Source: Verrucomicrobiota bacterium (GTDB lineage: Bacteria; Verrucomicrobiota; Verrucomicrobiia; Limisphaerales; DSYF01). Taken from it: a stretch of 7,781 nt of DNA. The DNA lies in NCBI GenBank assembly GCA_025457725.1, contig JALOTU010000086.1, forward strand, positions 1 through 7,781. Direction: 5' to 3'. This document shows positions 1-4,934 of this stretch, in pieces. The number at the start of each line of letters is the position of its first letter. Within the stretch, counting starts at the first letter, position 1. The notes under the pieces were generated by a model. That model was not told the DNA's origin and ran no database searches. It was given only the letters and a program-made list of their open reading frames with translations. The position numbers were made by a program, and so were the translations under genes.

Positions 1-85
1 AATCCTGTTGCGCGCGGGGAGAAGGCGCGACATTGTGCACCTCGGTTTAGCGATTGATGACAGTGTCCCACCAATGATTTCATGA
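1..85 (+). CDS. possible 3' end of an upstream gene (partial, unidentified)
   Basis: Reading from base 2, the frame is open for 27 codons and stops at TGA 83-85. The last residues read DDSVPPMIS. The stop overlaps the thiD start codon as ATGA, an arrangement typical of translationally coupled genes. This is the only positive sign that the fragment is real. The visible piece is too short to assign a family. A thiamine-pathway gene would be a reasonable neighbour for thiD, but nothing in the residues shows it. The alternative is that this is non-coding leader sequence with a chance open frame. Confidence 0.35.
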   Translation, partial: ILLRAGRRRDIVHLGLAIDDSVPPMIS

Positions 86-897
86 AACAAACCGACTTCC
101 TGCCCATCGTGCTTACCATCGCCGGCTCGGACAGCGGCGGCGGTGCGGGCATTCAAGCAGATCTCAAGGTGTTCAATGCCCTGGGCGTTCACGGCACCAC
201 GGCCATAACCTGCCTCACTTGCCAGAACCCGCGTGAGGTACGGGCCGTGCAGGCTGCCAAACCCGCGATCGTTCACCAGCAGATCGAAGCCCTCTTCGAT
301 GAGCTTCCCCCTGCCGCGGTCAAAACTGGGATGCTGTACTCCGCCCCCATCATTCGCGTGGTGGTGAAGCTCTTTGAGTCAAAGAAGCGCCCGCCGCTGA
401 TTGTGGATCCAGTGATGGTTGCCACGAGCGGCGCGAAACTTCTACAGCCATCCGCCATCCGCGTTCTGCAATCCGAACTGCTGCCGATGGCAGCGCTGGT
501 GACCCCGAACCTGGAAGAAGCCATGATCCTCACGGGCCGGCCTATTTCCAACCCGGAAGACCTCCGTGCCGCTGCCCGCCGCATCCATGATCGTTTCGGC
601 TGCGCCGTGCTGGTCAAGGGAGGTCATCTGATGAGGCTTAAGGAAGCCATCGACATTTTCTGGGACGGGCAAACTGAGTTGCTCCTGACCGCACCGTTCA
701 TCCGTGGCGTTCACACCCATGGCACCGGCTGCACCTACTCCGCCGCCATCGCGGCCCTCATCGCGAAAGGACTGACGCTGCAGGAGGCCGTGACAGGCGC
801 CAAGATCTATGTTTCCGGCGCCATCGCCCGGAGCCGGCGCATAGCCCGGCACTGGACCCTGGGCCACGGAACCGCCCGACCTGTCCCGGAATACTGA
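82..897 (+). CDS. thiD: hydroxymethylpyrimidine/phosphomethylpyrimidine kinase ThiD
   Basis: Cytoplasmic ribokinase-fold enzyme of thiamine biosynthesis. It phosphorylates HMP to HMP-P and then to HMP-PP, which ThiE joins to the thiazole phosphate. The 271 residues match the usual ThiD length of about 265-275. The family signature LTIAGSDSGGGAGIQADLK lies at residues 11-29. VDPVMVATSG (108-117) is the substrate/metal region, TPNLEEA (141-147) the ATP-side motif, and VLVKGGH (176-182) precedes the anion-hole motif GTGC at 214-217, whose Cys217 is at the usual position. No good Shine-Dalgarno sequence precedes the ATG. The start is supported by the short lead before the first strand and by the ATGA overlap with an upstream frame. 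The C-terminus ends GHGTARPVPEY, where many homologues have a PGHGPVNH-like end. No link to the metal genes further right is visible. Confidence 0.96.
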   Translation: MKQTDFLPIVLTIAGSDSGGGAGIQADLKVFNALGVHGTTAITCLTCQNPREVRAVQAAKPAIVHQQIEALFDELPPAAVKTGMLYSAPIIRVVVKLFESKKRPPLIVDPVMVATSGAKLLQPSAIRVLQSELLPMAALVTPNLEEAMILTGRPISNPEDLRAAARRIHDRFGCAVLVKGGHLMRLKEAIDIFWDGQTELLLTAPFIRGVHTHGTGCTYSAAIAALIAKGLTLQEAVTGAKIYVSGAIARSRRIARHWTLGHGTARPVPEY

Positions 898-935
898 ATG
901 ACAACCGCCCACTCCTGTCGTATCAAAAGGATCAA

Positions 936-1238
936 ATGATAACCACATTGAAATCCCTTGCGCTGTTCGTGTTCCTCGCCACCCTTTGCCTTGGGCTTCC
1001 CGGTTGCGCCCGGAAGAATGACCAGCCTGCGGCGGCCGCACTCCCCTACCCGCTCGACACCTGCATCGTCACCGGCGAAAAACTGGACGCCGATTCAGAC
1101 ATGAAGTCCTACACCTTCACTTACGAAGGCCAAGAAATTAAGCTCTGCTGCAAGGGCTGTTTGAAGGATTTCGAAAAGGAACCCGCGAAGTATCTGGCAA
1201 AACTACAGCAACCAGAGGCCGCCGCGCCCACCCCGTAA
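936..1238 (+). CDS. small YHS-like lipoprotein with CCxxC motif
   Basis: A 100-residue exported lipoprotein. A hydrophobic signal (residues 5-20) ends in the lipobox LPGC, with Cys24 as the predicted lipidated residue. The mature part begins PYPLDTCIVTGEKLD (37-51), continues through YTFTYEGQEIKLCCKGC (59-75) and ends in a charged KDFEKEPAKYLAKL helix. This pattern of an early TCxVTGEKL and a later KLCCxxCxxxF-x-KEPxKY resembles YHS-type domains, small modules often linked to metal handling. Candidate ligands are Cys43, Cys71, Cys72 and Cys75. AAGGA lies four bases before the ATG and supports this start. The gene follows thiD by 38 bases on the same strand and converges on the sigma-factor operon with a 15-base gap. 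A role as an outer-membrane- or periplasm-tethered metal binder is inferred from cysteines and context. Confidence 0.85.
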   Translation: MITTLKSLALFVFLATLCLGLPGCARKNDQPAAAALPYPLDTCIVTGEKLDADSDMKSYTFTYEGQEIKLCCKGCLKDFEKEPAKYLAKLQQPEAAAPTP

Positions 1239-1253
1239 CTGCCGGCATCGGGG

Positions 1254-1844
1254 CTAGTCTTGCAGCAAAGGGGCAAGCCGCTCACGCAACTGCCTTCTCG
1301 CCCGGTAGAGACGTGAATCAACCGCCTTGGGAGTGGTGTGCAGTATCTCGGCGGCTTCGACCATGCTCAACTCCTCCCATTCGCACAGCACCAGCGCCTC
1401 CCGCAAGTCCTCCGGCAACTGGCCCACGGCCTGACGTACTGTCGCAAGCCGCTCTTGGAACGCTAACTCAGTCTCAGGGGTGTTCCCGGTGGCGACCAGA
1501 CCCTGACCCACTGTGGGGTCGCCATCGCGGGCGGATGTTTCCAGCGAAACCGCCGGATGCCGGGCGCGCCAGCGCAGATGGTTCCGCGCCAGGTTGGCAG
1601 CAATGGTATAGAGCCAGGTGGTAAATTTCCGATCGGGGTGAAAGCTCTCCCTCGCTCGATAAACCCGCACAAAGGTCTCCTGCGCCAGATCCTGAGCGTC
1701 CTCCTCATTGCCCAGCATGCGGGAAAGAAATCGAAACACCGACTCCGCATGCCGGCTCATCAAGTCATTCAGGGAGGCGTCGTGGCCGGCCACAAGTCGC
1801 TCCATGTCTGCGCAATCGTGCGCATCCTGTTCAGTGGTGGGCAT
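1254..1844 (-). CDS. ECF-type RNA polymerase sigma factor
   Basis: A 196-residue group 4 (ECF) sigma factor that would direct RNA polymerase to its own promoters. Region 2 spans about residues 25-92, with the core-binding motif DAQDLAQETFVRVYR (49-63) and the -10-recognition stretch FTTWLYTIAANLARNHLR (74-91). A linker rich in G, D and T follows. Region 4 is at about 130-186, with LPEDLREALVLCEWEELSM and the helix-turn-helix AAEILHTTPKAVDSRLYRAR (164-183). A TTG 36 bases upstream (1880) would also be in frame. I chose ATG 1844-1842 because it gives the normal ECF length and begins just before helix 1. The gene overlaps the 3' end of the sensor gene by 14 bases, so translation is probably coupled. 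It is last in the order anti-sigma-like, sensor, sigma, as in cnrYXH. Probable target: the divergent metal-efflux operon (inference). Confidence 0.93.
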   Translation of the reverse strand: MPTTEQDAHDCADMERLVAGHDASLNDLMSRHAESVFRFLSRMLGNEEDAQDLAQETFVRVYRARESFHPDRKFTTWLYTIAANLARNHLRWRARHPAVSLETSARDGDPTVGQGLVATGNTPETELAFQERLATVRQAVGQLPEDLREALVLCEWEELSMVEAAEILHTTPKAVDSRLYRARRQLRERLAPLLQD

Positions 1845-2325
1845 GGCCGTCCGCTTGATCGCCCGACATGGAATTCTCAATCTGCTCGTGAAAGCCCAGC
1901 GTAAGACGCCGCATTTCCTCGAGATAGCGCCGCGCCTGCTCCGGGGGCATCACCCGGCTGACCTCTTCAAAGTGCAACAGCATGGAGGCCTGGCATTGGG
2001 CGCGTATCCGCGCGATCTCATTAAGTTTGGCGACAGCCTCCTCCGTGGCACCCCGCCCCTCGTCGAGCAGGGCTTGGAGTGAGCGCTTTTCGGCTGTGAT
2101 CTGATCGCAATAGCTCTGACACACAGGCAGGTAGCGGTCATGCAATTCACGCACCCGGGCCATTTGCCCTTTCCCGAGATGAAATTCCATTTGCAGCCAA
2201 GCCAGATCATCCGTCGGACGACTGAATTGCCGACTGCACATCCTGCTGGCAACCAGGAACGACCCCGCCACCAGCGCCACGGCGGCCAGCACCACTGCGA
2301 GAAGAATGACCAAAGGCCGCGACAT
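1831..2325 (-). CDS. membrane-anchored periplasmic heavy-metal sensor (CnrX/metal_resist-like)
   Basis: A 164-residue protein with an N-terminal membrane anchor (residues 5-25) and an all-helical periplasmic part. In the Spy/CpxP/CnrX group such proteins form helical hairpins that bind metal or misfolded protein. In CnrX, metal binding releases the anti-sigma factor CnrY. Features seen: FHLGKGQMARVRELHDRYLP (48-67), then CQSYC (69-73), a heptad-like helix to 116, CQASMLLHFEEVSRVMPPEQARRYL (two segments, 111-135) and a histidine-rich end GHAHH. Candidate metal ligands are His49, His62, Cys69, Cys73, Cys111, His118 and His146. The MPPEQxRRYL signature is typical of this superfamily. The frame stays open upstream for another 35 codons, but I chose the ATG at 2325-2323 because it directly begins the anchor and lies 7 bases after the previous gene's stop. 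The preceding CGGTGA is a modest ribosome site. Confidence 0.85.
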   Translation of the reverse strand: MSRPLVILLAVVLAAVALVAGSFLVASRMCSRQFSRPTDDLAWLQMEFHLGKGQMARVRELHDRYLPVCQSYCDQITAEKRSLQALLDEGRGATEEAVAKLNEIARIRAQCQASMLLHFEEVSRVMPPEQARRYLEEMRRLTLGFHEQIENSMSGDQADGHAHH

Positions 2326-2332
2326 GACACAT

Positions 2333-2656
2333 TCACCGAACCGCATAAGGGGCCACAGAGGCAATGTATTGATCCCGGGCAGCCTGCCGGGCTTCGGCAG
2401 AACCATCCAGCACACCCATGCCTCCACCAATCAACAGCAGCACCATGGCTCCCGCGATGGCCAACCGTGGGCGGAGGAGTAACGAGAGCAGCCTCTCCAC
2501 CCAGACAGGGCTCTCCAGGTGCTCGGCCTCAAGATCACTCCGTTCGATGCACCGCCAAACCGATTCCTGGAACCGGGGAGACAACGCCGGTGCTGGACGT
2601 GCCTGACGTAAAACGCGGCTCAACCGGTCCTCTTTCGCTTCAATCTCTTCCTTCAT
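2333..2656 (-). CDS. single-pass membrane protein, candidate anti-sigma factor (CnrY-like position)
   Basis: A 107-residue protein. A charged cytoplasmic N-terminus of about 60 residues (KEEIEAKEDRLSRVLRQAR, then LSPRFQESVWRCIERSD) is followed by one transmembrane helix at about 64-84 and a short outer tail ending RDQYIASVAPYAVR. No HxxxCxxC zinc anti-sigma motif is present, so it is not a ZAS-family protein. Assignment as an anti-sigma factor rests on topology, size and order: first in an operon with a CnrX-like sensor and an ECF sigma factor, the same order as cnrY-cnrX-cnrH. The open frame continues to a TTG at 2788, but a strong GGAGG six bases before the ATG at 2656 fixes the start. I recall similar small proteins with an RYxASVxP end beside such sigma genes in Verrucomicrobiota, which I cannot verify here. 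Confidence 0.75.
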   Translation of the reverse strand: MKEEIEAKEDRLSRVLRQARPAPALSPRFQESVWRCIERSDLEAEHLESPVWVERLLSLLLRPRLAIAGAMVLLLIGGGMGVLDGSAEARQAARDQYIASVAPYAVR

Positions 2657-2662
2657 TGTAAA

Positions 2663-2667
2663 CCTCC
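2663..2667 (-). promoter_or_regulatory. strong Shine-Dalgarno site of the anti-sigma-like gene
   Basis: On the minus strand GGAGG is followed by six bases and ATG (2656-2654). It is the best ribosome-binding site on that strand in this area. It decides the start of the 107-residue protein over the longer open frame that reaches 2788. Confidence 0.8.
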
Positions 2668-2692
2668 ACGTCTGTTTAATCGCCCCTGCTGA

Positions 2693-2711
2693 GGCGCCTT
2701 TGTTTGGCGTC
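2693..2711. repeat. short inverted repeat, 6-bp arms
   Basis: GGCGCC at 2693-2698 can pair with GGCGTC at 2706-2711 (one G-T wobble in RNA) around a seven-base T-rich loop. It lies in the untranslated leader of the regulatory operon and could be a leader hairpin. No T-run makes it a typical terminator. Confidence 0.35.
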
Positions 2712-2713
2712 GC

Positions 2714-2730
2714 GCAGCCGTCCCGGCTGC
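2714..2730. repeat. perfect inverted repeat, 7-bp arms
   Basis: GCAGCCG at 2714-2720 and CGGCTGC at 2724-2730 are perfect reverse complements around the loop TCC. The element is about 58 bases upstream of the anti-sigma-like start. It could be an RNA hairpin in the leader or one copy of a dispersed GC-rich palindrome. A three-base spacer makes a protein operator less likely but does not exclude it. Confidence 0.5.
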
Positions 2731-2761
2731 AGGTTAGCAGGCATCGTTGTTCCGTGGCGTT

Positions 2762-2779
2762 GCTCCCGTCACGCGGAGC
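2762..2779. repeat. short inverted repeat, 5-bp arms
   Basis: GCTCC at 2762-2766 pairs with GGAGC at 2775-2779 around an eight-base loop. On its own it could be chance. It is listed because it is the third inverted repeat within about 90 bases of the divergent control region. Confidence 0.25.
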
Positions 2780-2884
2780 TTCTTCCAATTACCTTAACCC
2801 AGGCGCCCGCAAACTCCTCAAGAATATTTCCGAGGGATTTCGCCCGGCATGGGGTATTACAAGAGCGAAAGGACAATTCATCGC

Positions 2885-3064
2885 ATGACAAGCACACAAA
2901 GCATCAGCTTCGGAACCTGCACTTTGGCTTTCACGCTCCTCGCGGCGCCCTTGGCGCCGGCAGCCGATGGCGGCGACACCGCCAAACTCGCGCCCAAGCC
3001 CTATCTCTTCCTCGGCCAATCAAATGCTACTCTGAAGCCATGCGATGGATCTGCGCCATCCTGA
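2885..3064 (+). CDS. doubtful small exported ORF, possible gene remnant
   Basis: A 59-residue open frame starting MTSTQSISFGTCTLAFTLLA and continuing APLAPAADGGD, which reads like a Sec signal peptide with cleavage near residues 27-29. The rest (AKLAPKPYLFLGQS to CDGSAPS) has no recognisable fold. AAAGGA lies 11 bases before the ATG, a rather long spacing. The mature start, an alanine- and lysine-containing stretch then PKPY, resembles the beginning of YHS-like small proteins such as the lipoprotein at 936-1238 (LPYPLDTC). It may therefore be the surviving 5' end of such a gene. The last 25 bases overlap the next gene. It could also be a leader peptide for the operon, or not translated at all. 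Confidence 0.3.
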   Translation: MTSTQSISFGTCTLAFTLLAAPLAPAADGGDTAKLAPKPYLFLGQSNATLKPCDGSAPS

Positions 3065-3381
3065 TGAGCCTGCTGGTTGGAGTATCCAACCCGGTGCCGG
3101 ACGTTTCGGCGGGCTCATTTTCCACGAGTATCGCAACGCCCTCGTGCTGTTGTGGGTCAGGATGCGGATGCTCCGCGTCTGAATCTCCCTCCCAGCACCA
3201 AAGCCCCAGCCTGCCGGCCTCCACGCAATCGCACGAGACCCGGTTCAATGCCGATGCCATCGCAAGTTTAATCGTGCTGGCACTTCCTGTTGAAAATCCG
3301 CTGCAGATATCCCCTGCGGCGGCACCCGAACGGCAGACCACGCTTCCCCTCTATCGACAGCACTGTTCTTGGCGCTGTTGA
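3040..3381 (+). CDS. small cysteine-rich exported protein, unknown function
   Basis: 113 residues. MRWICAILMSLLVGVSNPVP begins a signal peptide with a likely cleavage after VSA at residue 24. The mature protein has a tight cysteine cluster CCCGSGCGC (36-44), a low-complexity S/P/Q/H linker (45-66), a moderately hydrophobic segment ASLIVLALPVENPL (75-88), and a C-terminal TLPLYRQHCSWRC with Cys109 and Cys113. I recall similar small proteins (cysteine cluster, Pro/Ser linker, PLYxRHC-like end) near RND metal-efflux genes in Verrucomicrobiota, but know no assigned function. The start is uncertain: ATG 3040 gives the better signal peptide, while ATG 3064 overlaps the preceding ORF's stop as TGATG. 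A periplasmic metal-binding role is inferred from the cysteines and its place before the outer-membrane channel gene. Confidence 0.65.
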   Translation: MRWICAILMSLLVGVSNPVPDVSAGSFSTSIATPSCCCGSGCGCSASESPSQHQSPSLPASTQSHETRFNADAIASLIVLALPVENPLQISPAAAPERQTTLPLYRQHCSWRC

Positions 3382-3403
3382 TTCTTCTTCAAGCCTGTGG
3401 TGT

Positions 3404-3416
3404 GCCCTGACAGGGC
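3404..3416 (+). repeat. small hairpin after the cysteine-rich gene
   Basis: GCCCT at 3404-3408 and AGGGC at 3412-3416 are perfect reverse complements around GAC, 22 bases after the stop at 3381. No T-run follows, so it is not a convincing terminator. It may partly stabilise or attenuate the transcript before the channel gene. The rest of the 133-base gap to the next start shows nothing I recognise. Confidence 0.3.
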
Positions 3417-3514
3417 GGCCCCAGGATTCCTCGCGATCATCGCACCCCGGCAAGGCTCTTGTACACGGTGGATATGACCAGTTCCGATGAAAAGGGTATC
3501 ACAAGCGGGAGGAC

Positions 3515-4870
3515 ATGAAACGAACAACAATACTTTTGGCAAGTGCGCTTGCCCTGCTGACGGCACTGTCCGGCTGCCGGGGCATCCAGACAAGAGGGGA
3601 AAGGCAGGCCCGGCAGGACACCCACGCTGTCGCTGTGCACTATCGACCTGATGGTGCCCGCCCCACGCTGCCGGAACTCAGCCCACAGGAGGGTCTGAGC
3701 AACTACCTGACCTACGCGATGTTGAACTCCCCGCGCGTGGAAGCCGCCTATTACAATTGGTCCGCAGCCGTCGAACGGATCACCTTGGAACGCTCAATGC
3801 CTGACCCGCAGCTCACCTTCCAGTCCGATATCTCGGACGTGGTCATGACCATCATGCCCGGCCTCATGCAGATGTTCCCCGGGCCCGGAAAACTCAAAGC
3901 CCGAGCCAACCTGGCCACCGCTGAGAGTCGGACGCTCTATTTTGCGTTTGAGTCAGCCGTGCTGCAGACGGCATTCGAGTTCAAGCGCTCATTCTATGAG
4001 CTGTACTTTCTCGATGACCGCATCCGCATCAATGAGCAAAATCTCGCGCTGCTAACCGAGTTGGAAGAGATCGCCCGCGCCCAGAACCAAGCCGGCAAGG
4101 CCACACTCCAGGATGTGCTTCGCGCCCAGATCGAACGGGATCGCCTCATTACCGACCTCGCCAACCTGGAAGACTCGCGCCAGCCCAAGCGGGCCGCCTT
4201 CAAGGCGTCGCTTGGCCTGACCAGCCAGCAACCGGATCCTCCGGTGCCAAGCCAATTCGAGTCCACCACCCTCCAGTTAAATGATGATCAACTGCTGGAA
4301 ATCGCCTTCGAACGAAACCCGCAACTCAAGGCGATGGAGTCGGAGGTGCGAACAACGCGGGCCGGCATCGCCGTGGCCTACAAAGAAGAGGTCCCGGACT
4401 TTAACCTGGGCGTGATGGCCGACGTGAAAGCCAACCCCATCATGGTTCGGCCTCTGGCGGGCATGACGCTGCCAATCTGGCGCGACAAGATCGCCGCCGG
4501 CATCGCCCGGGCCAAGGCGCAGGAGCTGACGGCCCAGTCCCGCCTGACCGGGGAGCAAATCTCACTCACTGTTCTGCTGGCGGAGAAATCCTTCGCCTAC
4601 CGTGAGCTGACACGCAATATGGCGCTACTCCGGAACCAGATCATTCCCAAAGCGGAGCTTTCCGTGGAAATCGCGCGGGCTGGCTACCTGTCGGGCAGCA
4701 TCACCTTTTTCAATTTGATCGATGCCCAGCGCCAGCAACTTGCGCTGCAACTGGAGGAAGTCCAGGCCCGCACGCAACGCGAGATCGTTCTCGCCGAACT
4801 CTCACTGCTCATCGCCGGCCTTCCCCCACAGGGAGCCCCTCTTCTCGAAGAAAGCGAGGTGACAGAATGA
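3515..4870 (+). CDS. TolC/CusC-family outer-membrane efflux channel lipoprotein
   Basis: 451 residues, normal for the family. This is the outer-membrane duct of a tripartite exporter, which docks to the adaptor and RND pump encoded downstream. The signal peptide ends in the lipobox LSGC with Cys21 as the lipidated residue. The two OEP repeats are visible: first LSNYLTYAMLNSPRVEAAYY (61-80), an SMPDPQL segment at 94-100 and FPGPGKLKAR (121-130); second LLEIAFERNPQLKAMESEV (260-278), then LPIWRDK (319-325) and YLSGSITFFNLIDAQR (391-406). Long helical stretches rich in E, R, Q and A (about 150-230 and 330-435) fit the periplasmic alpha-barrel. GGAGG lies only two bases from the ATG, an unusually short spacing, but the signal peptide starts here. 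The gene is followed by the adaptor after 64 bases. Substrate cannot be read from the channel itself. Confidence 0.93.
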   Translation: MKRTTILLASALALLTALSGCRGIQTRGERQARQDTHAVAVHYRPDGARPTLPELSPQEGLSNYLTYAMLNSPRVEAAYYNWSAAVERITLERSMPDPQLTFQSDISDVVMTIMPGLMQMFPGPGKLKARANLATAESRTLYFAFESAVLQTAFEFKRSFYELYFLDDRIRINEQNLALLTELEEIARAQNQAGKATLQDVLRAQIERDRLITDLANLEDSRQPKRAAFKASLGLTSQQPDPPVPSQFESTTLQLNDDQLLEIAFERNPQLKAMESEVRTTRAGIAVAYKEEVPDFNLGVMADVKANPIMVRPLAGMTLPIWRDKIAAGIARAKAQELTAQSRLTGEQISLTVLLAEKSFAYRELTRNMALLRNQIIPKAELSVEIARAGYLSGSITFFNLIDAQRQQLALQLEEVQARTQREIVLAELSLLIAGLPPQGAPLLEESEVTE

Positions 4871-4934
4871 GCCTACCGTTACTCCGCCAGGTTTTTGACT
4901 GCCAGGCCACCAACGAGCCACGCACCTTTACCCT

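Larger units (their letters stand above)
2657..2884. promoter_or_regulatory. divergent intergenic control region
   Basis: These 228 bases separate the minus-strand regulatory operon from the plus-strand efflux operon, so they should contain promoters for both. Three short inverted repeats are present on the regulator side. The part nearer the efflux operon (about 2800-2860) is more AT-rich than its surroundings (AAGAATATTTCC, then GGGGTATTACAAG) and is a reasonable place for a promoter. I could not find a convincing pair of -35 and -10 boxes for housekeeping or ECF sigma factors on either strand, so none is called. The open frames crossing this region lack credible protein features. Confidence 0.55.

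Noticed and set aside
442..1041. A 199-codon minus-strand frame across thiD and the lipoprotein start
   Set aside because: It overlaps two well-supported genes, and its low-complexity G/Q/D-rich product shows no motif.
1236..1260. Bidirectional terminator between the converging lipoprotein and sigma genes
   Set aside because: The gap is 15 bases and contains no adequate stem or T-run.
2140..2661. A 173-codon plus-strand frame opposite the sensor and anti-sigma-like genes
   Set aside because: Its Pro/His/Arg-rich product has no domain, and it lies antisense to two genes with clear topology and operon context.
2657..2788. N-terminal extension of the anti-sigma-like protein to a TTG at 2788
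   Set aside because: The strong GGAGG before the ATG at 2656 and the featureless extension, which contains the inverted repeats, argue for the shorter start.
2800..2860. Specific -35/-10 boxes (for example TTGAGG on the minus strand near 2817, with TTAAGG downstream)
   Set aside because: The matches to the sigma-70 consensus are too poor, and no ECF consensus for this group is known to me, so naming boxes would be guessing.
2704..3039. Upstream extension of the cysteine-rich protein's frame to 2704
   Set aside because: The added residues are Arg/Pro/Ser-rich and featureless. The signal peptide begins only at 3040, and the extension would cross the divergent promoter region.
3404..3416. Rho-independent terminator between the cysteine-rich gene and the channel gene
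   Set aside because: The stem is only five base pairs and no T-run follows. It is listed as a hairpin, not as a terminator.
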